From contig JAIXHJ010000007.1 in NCBI GenBank assembly GCA_030145845.1, positions 1 to 64,000 of the forward strand: DNA of 64,000 nucleotides, given 5' to 3'. Source of the stretch: Pseudomonadota bacterium. Lineage in GTDB: Bacteria > Pseudomonadota > Gammaproteobacteria > Pseudomonadales > Oceanobacteraceae. The notes beneath the pieces were generated by a model. It ran no database searches. It was not told the origin of the DNA and was given only the letters and a program-made list of their open reading frames with translations. Position numbers and translations under genes: made by a program. This document shows, piece by piece, positions 40,645-50,302 of the stretch (position 1 is its first letter; each line of letters begins with the position of its first letter).

Positions 40645-41572
40645 GAAAGGATTTTTTGCCGCCATGCCGCGCCACTTAATGGCGCCGGCATACTGGCCGG
40701 CGTGGCTCGGCATCGGCTTTATGAAACTGATCACCCTGCTGCCTTACCGGCTGCAGCTGTGGCTGGGCAAAGCACTCGGACTGCTGTTGCATAAACTGGC
40801 GCGCAGCCGCCGCCGGGTGGTGGAAGTGAATATTGCGCTGTGCTTCCCTGAAAAAACGGCACCGCAGCAGGCTGCCCTGGTGCGGCAGAGCTTTATCGAC
40901 AATGGTATCGGTCTGATGGAAACCATGATTGCCTGGTTCCGGCCGCAGGACTATCTGCTCAGCCGCGCCCATTTTCATGGCCTGGAGAAACTGGCCGCCG
41001 CTCAGGCTGAAGGACGCGGAGTGATGCTGCTGGGTGCGCACTACTCCATGCTGGATCTGGCCGGAGCCCTGATCACCAATCATATCGACGCCAATATCAG
41101 TTACCGGCCGCAGGATAACCCGGTGATGAATTACCTGATGGAACGTGGCCGCGCACGCCTGTACGAAGGCTGCTTCACGCGTAAGGATATCCGCAGCTTT
41201 ATCCGCACCCTGAAGCAGGGCAAGGTGCTGTGGTATGCCCAGGATCAGGACTTCGGCCGCAAGAACAGTATTTTTGTCGACTTTTTCGGCGTGCCGGCGG
41301 CCACCATTACCGCCACCTCCCGCATCGCCAAAGCCGGTAACGCACTGGTGATGCCGATCACCTATTTCCGCCGCGACGACAACTCGGGCTACGACATCAC
41401 CATTCATGACCCGTTACCGATTCCGGGGGAAAGTGATGAAGCCGATGCCCGGGTGGCCAACGCATTTCTTGAGCAGCAGCTGCGCCAGCATCCGAGCCAG
41501 TACCTGTGGCTGCACAAACGCTTTAAGACCCGCCCGGACGCCAGTGAGAAAAAAGGCTCGATTTACCGCTGA
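40637..41572 (+). CDS. lpxL: lipid A lauroyl-type acyltransferase (LpxL/HtrB family)
   Basis: 311 residues. It begins [24 protein letters not shown] with an N-terminal membrane region, followed by the HX4D site GAHYSMLD (about 135), and later [18 protein letters not shown] typical of the family. It adds a secondary acyl chain to Kdo2-lipid IVA. LpxM and LpxP are close relatives, so the chain specificity is inferred. Coupled with hldD. Confidence 0.9.
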   Translation: MAEKGFFAAMPRHLMAPAYWPAWLGIGFMKLITLLPYRLQLWLGKALGLLLHKLARSRRRVVEVNIALCFPEKTAPQQAALVRQSFIDNGIGLMETMIAWFRPQDYLLSRAHFHGLEKLAAAQAEGRGVMLLGAHYSMLDLAGALITNHIDANISYRPQDNPVMNYLMERGRARLYEGCFTRKDIRSFIRTLKQGKVLWYAQDQDFGRKNSIFVDFFGVPAATITATSRIAKAGNALVMPITYFRRDDNSGYDITIHDPLPIPGESDEADARVANAFLEQQLRQHPSQYLWLHKRFKTRPDASEKKGSIYR

Positions 41573-41590
41573 TAACGGGCCTTTTTCATC
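41548..41590 (+). terminator. possible terminator of the hldE-hldD-lpxL operon
   Basis: AAAAAGGC inside the end of lpxL can pair with GCCTTTTT after the stop, across a 21-nt loop, leaving a T-run. The long loop makes this uncertain. Confidence 0.3.
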
Positions 41591-41676
41591 ATGCTTTTGC
41601 ATCATCCGCCCTTAATACCGTCATAAAAAACCGGTACAAAGAGAGCCGTCCTTTCCGCCGCATATACGGAGCCGGC

Positions 41677-42747
41677 ATGAAGCCCGCCTTAACAGTTTTT
41701 GCCGGTGCCGAAGCACTGGAACATATCCGCAATCACGGCCTGCAGCCGGACGATATTGACATGGTGCTCGGTGCGTCCGGCGGGCCGAAATGGCTCTCCC
41801 TCGCCGCCATTGACCGCTACCTGATCTCAGAATGGTTCAGCCAGCGCCGCCGGCCCCTGCACCTGCTCGGCACTTCCGCCGGCGGCTGGCGGCTGGCCTG
41901 TTATGCACAGAACGATCCGCTGGCAGCCCATGCACGCTTCCAGGAAGCCTATATGGGGCAGAATTATTCCGCCAAGCCCTCGGCGCAGGAAGTCGGCGGC
42001 GAATGCCGTCATATCCTCAGTGAAATACTGGGCACTGACGGCATTGCGGAAATCATTCATCACCCGGTCATGCGCTATAACACCCTGGTAACCCGCTGCC
42101 GCGGGCTGGGTGCCTCGGAAAATAAAGTGCTGCAGGGGCTGGGCATGGCCGGCGCCATGACCTCCAACCTGATTGCCCGCAGTGCCATGCGGCCCTGGGT
42201 GGAGCGGGTCTTTTTCCATCACCCGCAGAAGCCCCCGATTGATCACTTCCCGCACCTGCCGGCACGCCATGTGGCGCTGACAGAAGAGAATCTGGCGCCA
42301 GCGATTCTTGCCACCGGAGCCATCCCGCTGGCCATTTCCGGCGTGCATAATATTCCCGGTGCGCCGCGCGGCGCCTATCGTGACGGTGGGATCACCGACT
42401 ATCAGTTCGATCTGCCGGTACTGCCGGAACAGGGGTTTGTGCTCTATCCGCACTACTTTGCCAAAGCACCGATCGGTGGCTGGTTTGATAAGAAGCTGAA
42501 ATGGCGGGCCTCATCGCGCGACTATTACCGCCGCACCATCATCATCGCCCCGTCGTGGGAGTTTGCCGCCACCCTGCCCGGCGGCCGGATTCCGGATCTG
42601 GATGATTTCTATGCGTATCCGGATTATCAGCAGCGCCGCCGGCGCTGGGATATTGCCGCTGCCGCCTGCGAACAGCTGGCGGATGAACTGGCCGATATTC
42701 ACGCCAACCAGCGCTGGGCCGAAGTCGCAGCCCCGTTGCCCTGGTAA
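41677..42747 (+). CDS. patatin-like phospholipase
   Basis: 356 residues with no signal peptide. The oxyanion region GASGGPKWLSL (about 33) precedes the nucleophile motif GTSAGGW (about 66, G-x-S-x-G), and the dyad Asp lies in YRDGGITDYQFD (about 235). These are the patatin Ser-Asp hallmarks, so it is a probable cytoplasmic or peripheral acyl hydrolase acting on phospholipids or related esters. It follows lipid A genes, about 100 nt from lpxL, but a functional link is only contextual. It is convergent with the CHI/TonB gene. Confidence 0.82.
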   Translation: MKPALTVFAGAEALEHIRNHGLQPDDIDMVLGASGGPKWLSLAAIDRYLISEWFSQRRRPLHLLGTSAGGWRLACYAQNDPLAAHARFQEAYMGQNYSAKPSAQEVGGECRHILSEILGTDGIAEIIHHPVMRYNTLVTRCRGLGASENKVLQGLGMAGAMTSNLIARSAMRPWVERVFFHHPQKPPIDHFPHLPARHVALTEENLAPAILATGAIPLAISGVHNIPGAPRGAYRDGGITDYQFDLPVLPEQGFVLYPHYFAKAPIGGWFDKKLKWRASSRDYYRRTIIIAPSWEFAATLPGGRIPDLDDFYAYPDYQQRRRRWDIAAAACEQLADELADIHANQRWAEVAAPLPW

Positions 42748-42763
42748 GCCGGGATAACCCGTG

Positions 42764-44377
42764 TCAGAGGCGGAATTCGTAACTGACCGTCAGCGTCAGC
42801 GAGGTTTCGCCACTGCCGGCCGGCAATGCCGGAAAGGGTGCCGACTGCTGCACCGCTGCCTGCAGGGCATCGTTCAGTTCGCGGTGAACCGACGGACGCA
42901 GTGGCCGCACCGCCAGCAGACGGCCATCAGCAGCGATGTCCGCTTCCAGCACCACCGGCCCCTGCTTTTTCAGGATGCGGGCCGCCGCCGGGTAAACCAC
43001 CGCCGCATAAATACGCTGCAGCTGCGCAGCGCGGTAAGCGGCCAGCAGCTGTTGTTGCTGTGCGGCCGGCAAAGGCCCCTGACGCAGTGAGGCCGGCGCC
43101 TCAGGCATCGCCGTCAGCGGCTGCTCGTCTTCCGACAGTGAAAAACGGTAACTCACCGCCAGTGGCCAGCTGTCACCATCCAGATCCGGCGGTACTTCCA
43201 CCTGCAGAACGGCTACCCGCAGTGCCCGTACCAGTTCGCTGTTCAGCAGATCCGAAATCTGCGTATTACGGATGTCCGTCTGCAGCACACTTTTATCGCG
43301 CTGCAGACGGAAATCCACCTGCGCCAGGCCCTCTTCCTTAAACTGTTTCGCCCAGGCCGGGTAACTGACCTCCGCCTGCACCTGCCGCTGCACACGCCAC
43401 TGCAGTAACTGCAGATAGTAGATCTGTTCCTGTGCCAGCACCGCCGCCGTTTTACCCGCTCCCAGCACATTACTGGTCTGCCCGACCAGACGCCGGGCCT
43501 GCTGCTGCGCCGCCGCCTGCTGTGCCTGCTGTAAGGCAGCCGCTTTCTGCAGCTGCTCACGTTCGGCATCATCGCGCGCGGCCTGCAGGTGCGCCTGCTG
43601 TTGCTGCTGACGGGCCTGTTCCTCTGCCTGCGCCTGTTCAGCCAGCCGGGCTTCTTCGGCCTGACGCTGTTGTTCCCGGCGCGCATCTTCTGCCGCTGCC
43701 TGTGCCGCCAGACGGACAGCGGCGCGCGCCTCCGCGGCAGCGGCAATGGCCGCTTCCTCTGCCAGCCAGCCGGAATACAGCTGCTGGCGGGCTTCCGGAA
43801 TGTGATGCGACAACAGCGTCTGCTGCTGGCCTTCATCCATCGCGGTCAGGCCCAGTATCTGCTGCCGGAACTCCCGCGACGGCGGCAGTTTACCGATCCA
43901 GGTACGCAGCAGCGCATCGAACAGTTGCGGTCCGTCCACGGCCATCGCCAGTTCACGGTTAAGCTGAATCCGGGTGGCACCACCGGGCTGAAAATCAATG
44001 CGGATCTCGTCACCGGTCTGCAGATCGTGACGCAGCAGACGGGTGAAATCCATCAGTGCCTGCTGCAGTTGCGGACTGGCCTGCAGGCCGTCGTTGTTGA
44101 TGGCGATGTTGTTCTGCCACTGGCTGCGCCATTTCCGCGGCGACCAGTGATCAGCGGTCACCACCAGCTGCATCCGCCGGGCAACCGCCGGGGAAAAAAT
44201 GGTCTCTGCCGACTGCGCCGGCTGTGGCAGGTAAAGGCCGGCCAGATAGTAATTGCGGGTCAGCTGCTGATAAACCGCACTGCCGTTCAGTACCAGATCG
44301 GCGCTGGCCGGCAGCGCACACAACAGCAACAGTGCCAGACTGACAGACCGTCCGCACCTGGCCAGCAACAAAAACAT
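42764..44377 (-). CDS. exported chalcone-isomerase-like protein fused to a coiled coil and two TonB-C-like domains
   Basis: 537 residues. Signal peptide at 1-26 (SVSLALLLLCALPASA). A chalcone-isomerase-like domain at about 27-177 contains YYLAGLYLPQPA, DEIRIDFQPGGATRIQ and LFDALLRTWIGKLPP. An Ala/Gln/Glu-rich coiled coil spans about 205-297. Two TonB-C-like modules follow: about 325-414 (SYPAWAKQFKEEGLAQVDFR) and about 445-537 (VYPAAARILKKQGPVVLEAD), each ending in an aromatic SYRF/SYEF strand. There is no TonB membrane anchor, so it is probably a free periplasmic or envelope scaffold, not an energy transducer. No ExbB/ExbD or receptor gene is near. The function is unknown. Confidence 0.72.
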   Translation of the reverse strand: MFLLLARCGRSVSLALLLLCALPASADLVLNGSAVYQQLTRNYYLAGLYLPQPAQSAETIFSPAVARRMQLVVTADHWSPRKWRSQWQNNIAINNDGLQASPQLQQALMDFTRLLRHDLQTGDEIRIDFQPGGATRIQLNRELAMAVDGPQLFDALLRTWIGKLPPSREFRQQILGLTAMDEGQQQTLLSHHIPEARQQLYSGWLAEEAAIAAAAEARAAVRLAAQAAAEDARREQQRQAEEARLAEQAQAEEQARQQQQQAHLQAARDDAEREQLQKAAALQQAQQAAAQQQARRLVGQTSNVLGAGKTAAVLAQEQIYYLQLLQWRVQRQVQAEVSYPAWAKQFKEEGLAQVDFRLQRDKSVLQTDIRNTQISDLLNSELVRALRVAVLQVEVPPDLDGDSWPLAVSYRFSLSEDEQPLTAMPEAPASLRQGPLPAAQQQQLLAAYRAAQLQRIYAAVVYPAAARILKKQGPVVLEADIAADGRLLAVRPLRPSVHRELNDALQAAVQQSAPFPALPAGSGETSLTLTVSYEFRL

Positions 44378-44494
44378 CGGAAACCGCTCCCTGCACAGAT
44401 TACTCGCACCCCATTGCCGGCTTACCGGCTGGGCACCTGATGCTTTTCATTATAGCAGTCTGTCCGTCACTGGCCTGATCTGAGCAGGATGAAT

Positions 44495-45373
44495 TCAGGC
44501 GGTTTCAGTACGCAGCTGGCGGTCCTTACGCAGCACCACAAAGGTGAACAGGGTGGCGGTGATAAACATGGTCAGGCCATACACACTGGGGGCCACCGAC
44601 ATTTCCGTGCTCTGCAGAATGCCGGTGGTAATCAGCAGCGCCAGCGTGCCGTTCTGCAGCCCCACTTCGAGACTGATGGTGCGCGCCTGTGCTTCGCTGT
44701 GCAGCAGCCAGCGGCCAGCCGTGTAACCCAGCGCCATGGTGGCAATATTGAGCAGTATCGCCGCCGGACCGGCCGCCAGCAGGAAGGTCAGCATCCGTTC
44801 CCCGAGGTTGATGCAGATGGTGACGATAACGGTCGCCAGCACCAGTACTGAGAAGCGGCTGATCACAGGCTCCATACGGCGGGCAAACTGCGGCCAGCGG
44901 GCGCGCAGGGCCATCCCCGCCATGACCGGGATGACGGTAATCACCATCAGTTTCAGCCAGGTGGACAGTACCGGCAGCTCGAAATGGGAACCGCTGTCGC
45001 TGTAGTGCCCGATGGCCCAGACGCCCAGCAGCGGAATGGTGAAGGGGGTGATAAAGCCGATCACCGCCGTCAGCGACACCGACAGACCAACATCCGCGCG
45101 CGCCAGATAGCTGTACAGATTCGAGGTGGTGCCGCCGGGGCAGAGGGAGAGAATAAACAGGCCGATGGCCAGCTCGCCATGCAGGCCGGTGATTTCAATG
45201 ATGGCGATGGCAATCAGCGGCAGCAGTGCCATCTGACACACCGCACCGATAATAAAGCCCCGCGGCTGGCGGAACACGCGGCGGAAATCTTCCACCGTCA
45301 GGCCCAGACCGACACCGGCCATAATCAGGATAAGCGCAGCCGGCAGGCCGATCTGAATAAGGTTCAGAAGCAT
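44495..45373 (-). CDS. bile acid:sodium symporter family (BASS) transporter
   Basis: 292 residues with about nine or ten hydrophobic helices. GVGLGLTVEDFRRVFRQPRG at the N-terminus and LSLCPGGTTSNLYSYLARAD (about 95) are the family's conserved regions, the latter lining the sodium site. Bacterial BASS proteins take up organic anions such as pantoate or 2-keto acids; the substrate here is unknown. It stands alone between the TonB-C fusion and the SpeE-like gene. Confidence 0.85.
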   Translation of the reverse strand: MLLNLIQIGLPAALILIMAGVGLGLTVEDFRRVFRQPRGFIIGAVCQMALLPLIAIAIIEITGLHGELAIGLFILSLCPGGTTSNLYSYLARADVGLSVSLTAVIGFITPFTIPLLGVWAIGHYSDSGSHFELPVLSTWLKLMVITVIPVMAGMALRARWPQFARRMEPVISRFSVLVLATVIVTICINLGERMLTFLLAAGPAAILLNIATMALGYTAGRWLLHSEAQARTISLEVGLQNGTLALLITTGILQSTEMSVAPSVYGLTMFITATLFTFVVLRKDRQLRTETA

Positions 45374-45473
45374 GGGGAATCCCTGTGTTGTTATTTTTAT
45401 ACTGACTGAGTCAGTCCACAGTAGCAGAAAAGCGCCGCCGCACAGGGGGCAAAAGTGTCAGGGATTGTCGGAT

Positions 45474-46262
45474 TTATGAACAGTGACGGTAAAAGCCTTT
45501 CACCTGATTCCACAGGTTAAAGCCCAGTGTCTCCGACAGTCCGCGGCAGTTCTGCCGGGCCTGATCGCGTGCCACCGGCTGGCCATCACGGCTGGCCCAG
45601 ATAATCCAGTTACCGTCGGCGGTGGTGCTGTGGCGCAGATGCGGGAACAGCTGCCGCAGATGATGCAGACAGTCCGTCTGCTCACGGTGTTCTTTCCACA
45701 GATTGAGTACCAGCCAGCCACGGCGTTGCAGATGAGCGGCACACAGGGCGAGAAAATCCGGCTGCAGTACCAGCGGGTCCAGGCCATCGGACTGGTACAG
45801 ATCACAGATCAGTAAATCGCATTCACCGGCCGCCGCGTGACTGAGGTACTGGCTGGCATCCATGGTATGGGTATGCAGGCGGCCGCCCCGTGGCAGACCG
45901 AAATACTGCCAGGCCACCTGAAACACTGCGCCGCGCACATCCACCGCCTGAATTTCGGCCTGTGGCAGATGGTGGTGCAGCACCGAGGCGATGGTGCCGC
46001 CGCCGACGCCGAGCAGCGTGATATTGCGCAGCGCCGCCGGCGCATCAGCCATCTGACTCAGCACCCCGGCCATGGCCCGCGCGTACTCATGCTGCAGGCG
46101 CAGCGGATGACTTTTCAGCTGGCAGCTCTGTTCATCGGCGGTGCCGAAACTGAGATAGCGTTTATTGCCGTCATCAAACACCAGCAGCGGGCCGAACTCA
46201 TCGTAACGGCGGTGCAGTTCACGCCCGAGGTGGCCCAGTGAGGCATTGAGCAGGGTTTTCAT
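45474..46262 (-). CDS. SpeE-like Rossmann-fold protein with altered active site
   Basis: About 262 residues. The fold of spermidine synthase is recognisable (LGVGGGTIASVLHHHLP, IQAVDVRGAVFQVA, DLLICDLYQSDGLDP), but the usual GGGDGG is GGGTIA and the DSTDPIGPG loop is DLYQSDGLDPLV. It may bind a nucleotide or SAM yet not be an aminopropyltransferase. The start MKTLLNASLGHLGREL overlaps the 3' end of argA's frame region by proximity: its ATG is 10 nt after the argA stop, so the genes are probably co-transcribed. True speE is elsewhere in the window. Confidence 0.7.
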   Translation of the reverse strand: MKTLLNASLGHLGRELHRRYDEFGPLLVFDDGNKRYLSFGTADEQSCQLKSHPLRLQHEYARAMAGVLSQMADAPAALRNITLLGVGGGTIASVLHHHLPQAEIQAVDVRGAVFQVAWQYFGLPRGGRLHTHTMDASQYLSHAAAGECDLLICDLYQSDGLDPLVLQPDFLALCAAHLQRRGWLVLNLWKEHREQTDCLHHLRQLFPHLRHSTTADGNWIIWASRDGQPVARDQARQNCRGLSETLGFNLWNQVKGFYRHCS

Positions 46263-46272
46263 CAGTCTGTGC

Positions 46273-47574
46273 TCAGAGGGTTTTGAAGAACACCTTGGAA
46301 TTACGCTGCCAGTTGTACAGACGCTGCCGCTCCTGCGGCAGTTCATGCACGGTACCGGCGACAAAGCCGTGTTCAATGAACCAGTGCGCGGTGCGGGTCG
46401 TCAGCACAAACAGCTGCCGGTACTGACGCCGGCGCGCTTCCTGTTCGATCTGCTCCAGCAGCCGCTGGCCGCGGTTGGTGCCACGGTAATCACTGTGCAC
46501 CGCCACGCAGGCCAGTTCCGCCTGATCATCCGAATAAGGATACAGGGCGGCACAGGCAGTGATCATGCCGTCGCGTTCAATCACATGAAAGCGGTGAATC
46601 TCGTTCTCCAGCAGTTCGCGCGGCCGGTGTACCAGAATGCCCTGCTCTTCCAGCGGCCGCAGCAGCTCAAGAATACCGGGTACATCATCGGCACGGGCAG
46701 CGCGCAGCTGATCGTAAGCGTACTGACTGACCAGCGTCCCGGCCCCTTCGCGGGTAAAGAGTTCCTGCAGAATGGCACCGTCATCGGCGTAACTCAGCAT
46801 GTGTACCCGTGGCACGCCCTGGCGGACGGCCCGCAGGGCACAGTCGGCATGACTGCGTGCTTCACCGCTCAGGCTGCTCAGCTGCTGCTCCAGATCGACA
46901 CAGGTCAGCTCTTTGACAAGGCCGGTGCCGTCGTCATCCGGCAGACCGGAACTTTCGCCCATCAGAATCAGTTTATCGGCCCGCAGTGCGGCCGCCGCCT
47001 GCTGCGCTACGTCTTCAACGCTGAGATTAAACATTTCTCCGGACGGTGAATAACCGGTACAGGACAACAGCACCACATTGCCCTGCGCCAGCAGGGCAGC
47101 AATGGCCTGATGTTCGATACGGCGGACTTCGCCGGTGTGCTGGAAATCGACGCCGTCGATGACGCCCAGCGGCTTGGCGGTGACGAAGTTGCCGCTGACC
47201 ACCCGGATGCGGGCGCCGTGCATGGGCGAGTTCGGCAATCCCACTGACAGGCGGGATTCAACATCCGCCTTCACCATGCCAACAGCCGCTTTTACCGCGC
47301 CCAGCGCTTCGCCATCGGTAATGCGCTTGCCGTTGTGAAACTGGCTGTGGATATGCAGCCGGCTGAGGACCGCATCAATCTGCGGCCGGGCACCGTGCAC
47401 CAGCACCAGATGCACGCCCAGACTGTTGAGCAGGGCGATATCCTGTACCACGTTGGTAAAGTTATCGTGATCAATGGCGTCCCCTTCGAACATGATGACG
47501 AAGGTGCGGTCACGGTGTGCATTGATGTAAGGCGATGACTGGCGGAACCAATGCACATAGTCGGTCGGGTTCAC
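46273..47574 (-). CDS. argA: N-acetylglutamate synthase
   Basis: 433 residues. An amino-acid-kinase-like regulatory domain (about 1-285; LVLVHGARPQIDAVL) is followed by a GNAT acetyltransferase domain (about 290-433; ACVAVHSDYRGTNRGQRLLE). It acetylates glutamate with acetyl-CoA, the first committed arginine step, and is normally inhibited by arginine through the kinase-like domain. The start is GTG. argE lies upstream, 31 nt away, giving the same order as in Pseudomonas. I saw no clear ArgR box. Confidence 0.95.
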   Translation of the reverse strand: MNPTDYVHWFRQSSPYINAHRDRTFVIMFEGDAIDHDNFTNVVQDIALLNSLGVHLVLVHGARPQIDAVLSRLHIHSQFHNGKRITDGEALGAVKAAVGMVKADVESRLSVGLPNSPMHGARIRVVSGNFVTAKPLGVIDGVDFQHTGEVRRIEHQAIAALLAQGNVVLLSCTGYSPSGEMFNLSVEDVAQQAAAALRADKLILMGESSGLPDDDGTGLVKELTCVDLEQQLSSLSGEARSHADCALRAVRQGVPRVHMLSYADDGAILQELFTREGAGTLVSQYAYDQLRAARADDVPGILELLRPLEEQGILVHRPRELLENEIHRFHVIERDGMITACAALYPYSDDQAELACVAVHSDYRGTNRGQRLLEQIEQEARRRQYRQLFVLTTRTAHWFIEHGFVAGTVHELPQERQRLYNWQRNSKVFFKTL

Positions 47575-47605
47575 GGCGATTCCTTAATCTGTTCCTGTGC
47601 CGGAT

Positions 47606-48781
47606 TTAACCACGCTCTGCGGTCAGGCAGAAGTCTCTGATCAGCGCCCGGATCAGCTCAACACAGGGGTTGATCTGATCCAGCGCCAGATATTCATCGG
47701 GCTGGTGCGCCTGATCAATGCTGCCCGGACCCAGCACGATGGTGTCGATGCCGAGGGCCTGCAGGAAAGGCGCTTCGGTGGCGTAATTCACGGCCTGGCT
47801 GCGCTGACCGGTGAGGCGCTCTGCGGCCTCTACCAGCGGACTGGTCTCAGCCGAGGCAAAGGCTTCCACGCCGGGGAACAGCGGCGTCAGCTCAAAACTG
47901 ACCTGATGCTGCTCAGCCAGCGGGGCCAGCCGGCGGCGCAGCTCTTCGCGTAAGTCATCATTGCTCATACCCGGCAGGGTACGCAGATCAAACGCCAGCT
48001 CACAGGCGCCACAGATGCGGTTCGGGTTATCGCCGCCGTGAATACAGCCCAGATTGAGGGTCGGCACCTGCACAGCAAAGTGGGCATTGCGGTACTGCTG
48101 CGCCAGTTCAGCGCGCAGATTCTGCAGTTCCCCCAACAGCGGCACCATGGCATCCAGCGCATTCACGCCCAGCGCCGGATCAGAAGAGTGGCCGGCCTTA
48201 CCGGTCAGGCGCACGCTCTCCATCATAATGCCTTTGTGCATACGCACCGGCTGCAGACTGGTCGGTTCCCCCACCACCGCATAACGGCCCTTAGGCTGCC
48301 CCTGTTCCGCCAGGGCCCGGGCGCCACACATGGAGCTTTCTTCATCGGCGGTGGCCAGCACGATCAGCGGCTGTTGCAGGTCCGCGGCCCGCAGTTCCTG
48401 CACGGCTTCAATCACCAGGGCAAAGAACCCCTTCATATCGCAGGTGCCGAGGCCATAAAAACGGTTATCCCGTTCGCTCAGGGTAAAGGGATCGGACTGC
48501 CAGCGGTCAGGGTTACAGGGCACCGTATCAGTATGGCCGGCCAGCACCAGGCCGCCGTCCCCCTGCCCCAGTGTGGCAATCAGATTGGCCTTGCCCGGTT
48601 CACCGGCCACCGGCAGGATTTCAACGGCAAAGCCCAGCGCCTCAAACCACTCCGCCAGCAGCACAATCACTTCCAGATTACTGTGGTCATACTCCGGCAG
48701 CGACGAACTGATACTGCAGGTTGAGATCAGCCTGCGTAAACGGCCGGTCAGATCAGGAACAACTGCGTGGCTCATACCCAT
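47606..48781 (-). CDS. argE: acetylornithine deacetylase
   Basis: 391 residues of the M20 metallopeptidase family. Metal ligands appear in AGHTDTVP (about 78), GLGTCDMKGF (about 112) and ADEESSMCGA (about 145), with HGGDNPNRICGACEL in the dimerisation lid. It deacetylates N-acetylornithine to ornithine. It precedes argA, so both ends of the acetylated branch are encoded together. A second Met lies two codons in. Confidence 0.93.
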   Translation of the reverse strand: MGMSHAVVPDLTGRLRRLISTCSISSSLPEYDHSNLEVIVLLAEWFEALGFAVEILPVAGEPGKANLIATLGQGDGGLVLAGHTDTVPCNPDRWQSDPFTLSERDNRFYGLGTCDMKGFFALVIEAVQELRAADLQQPLIVLATADEESSMCGARALAEQGQPKGRYAVVGEPTSLQPVRMHKGIMMESVRLTGKAGHSSDPALGVNALDAMVPLLGELQNLRAELAQQYRNAHFAVQVPTLNLGCIHGGDNPNRICGACELAFDLRTLPGMSNDDLREELRRRLAPLAEQHQVSFELTPLFPGVEAFASAETSPLVEAAERLTGQRSQAVNYATEAPFLQALGIDTIVLGPGSIDQAHQPDEYLALDQINPCVELIRALIRDFCLTAERG

Positions 48782-48845
48782 ACCTTTTATCGTTATCCGC
48801 CGGCGTCCGCTTGCTTAAACCCGGCTGCGGCCGGACAATGGCGCC

Positions 48846-50261
48846 ATGACAAAAGAAACCGAACTGAAACTCAGACTCAACCCGGATGACGTTCCGGCAC
48901 TGGCCGCTTTTCTCGATGCCAATGCCCGTCCTGACGGCCATTCTACGCTGAAAAACTGGTATCTCGATACGCCGGATGCACGCCTGGTGGCGGCCCGTGC
49001 CGTACTGCGTATCCGCGAGCACGCCGGCGGCTACGAACAGACCCTGAAAACCCGGGGCAGCAGTCAGGCCGGCCTGCAGATCCGTGGCGAGTGGAACTGG
49101 CCGGTCGCCGGTCCGGCGATTGAAACCACCCCACTGAACAGCAGCGATGTCGCCGGCCACTGGCCACAGAACATCGACATCAGCACGCTGGGCGAAGTCT
49201 TTACCACCCACTTTGAACGCCACGCCTGGCTCTGGCAGCAGGATGACTGTACGGCGGAAGTGGTGATCGACCGCGGCGAGATAGCCGCCGCCGGCGCCGC
49301 TGTCCCGCTGTGTGAAGTGGAACTCGAACTGAAGCAGGGCACAGCCGCCGGCCTCTGGCAGCAGGCCATACAACTGGCGCAGCAGGCGCCACTGTGGCTG
49401 AGCGACGTCAGCAAAGCCGAACGCGGTTACCGCCTCGCCCGTCTCGGCCGCTCCTGGCAGCCACGGCCACAACTGACCGATGAGCAGGATCTGGCCACCG
49501 CCCTGCCGGCGCTGCTGGATTATGAATTCCTCAATCTGAAGCGGGCGCTGGAAGCCTGCCTGTGGGATAACGACCTCAGTGGTGCACTGCGGGCCAGAAA
49601 TCACTGGCTGGCGCTGCGCGGCCTGCCGAGACTGGCCGGTAAAGTGCTCAAACGCCGCCAGACACGGGAACTGCGCGCCGCGCTGGATGTCTGGGAAGCG
49701 CCACTGCAGAAGCTGGCTCTGCTGGCGCAGCTGACCCGCTATCTGAATGGTGCCGATGATGCCAATGCCGTGGCCGCCGAACTGAAAGCTGTGCATGCCC
49801 TGTGGAAACAACAGGTCCGCAGTATCCGTAACAGCAAAGAGCTGGCCGCCGCCCTGCTGCAGGCTGCCAGTGAACTGTATCACCTGCCACGCGATGGCCG
49901 GTGCGGTGAAACAGCGCGTCACTGGCTGCGCCACCTGCTGCTGCAACACGGCACCCTGCTGGAACGGCTGAAAAGCCGTCGTCCGCAGGACGATGAACAG
50001 TGGCAGGGGCGTGAACACGACATTGCCCTGCTGTGTCAGCTGGCCGATTACTCCCGCGCCCTGCCGTCCGTATCCCGCGGCACCGGTACCGCTGGCAGCG
50101 GCATCGGTGACGGCCGCTGGCGGGTACTGACGGATATGCTGGGCGCTCAGGCACTGCTGCAGCGCCCGTGGCCACTCGCGGAACAGGATGCCCTGCGCAG
50201 TGTGCAGGAATACCGTGACTGGGCCGCCGAGCATCTGAGATTTCTGGCCAGACAGCTGTAA
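48846..50261 (+). CDS. CYTH-CHAD domain protein (inorganic triphosphatase YgiF-like)
   Basis: 471 residues. The CYTH domain (about 1-205) starts with TKETELKLRL, the ExExK triphosphate-tunnel signature, and contains EVVIDRGEIAAAG and VELELKQG. The CHAD domain (about 215-471) is helical and rich in Arg/His. The E. coli relative YgiF hydrolyses inorganic triphosphate, and CHAD domains bind polyphosphate, so a role in phosphate polymers is plausible alongside ppk/ppx. It is divergent from argE across 64 bp and is followed 41 nt later by the GspE-like gene. Confidence 0.88.
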   Translation: MTKETELKLRLNPDDVPALAAFLDANARPDGHSTLKNWYLDTPDARLVAARAVLRIREHAGGYEQTLKTRGSSQAGLQIRGEWNWPVAGPAIETTPLNSSDVAGHWPQNIDISTLGEVFTTHFERHAWLWQQDDCTAEVVIDRGEIAAAGAAVPLCEVELELKQGTAAGLWQQAIQLAQQAPLWLSDVSKAERGYRLARLGRSWQPRPQLTDEQDLATALPALLDYEFLNLKRALEACLWDNDLSGALRARNHWLALRGLPRLAGKVLKRRQTRELRAALDVWEAPLQKLALLAQLTRYLNGADDANAVAAELKAVHALWKQQVRSIRNSKELAAALLQAASELYHLPRDGRCGETARHWLRHLLLQHGTLLERLKSRRPQDDEQWQGREHDIALLCQLADYSRALPSVSRGTGTAGSGIGDGRWRVLTDMLGAQALLQRPWPLAEQDALRSVQEYRDWAAEHLRFLARQL

Positions 50262-50302
50262 CAGCGGCCAGAACTGGGTTAATCAACAGAAGGTTTCCGG
50301 AT

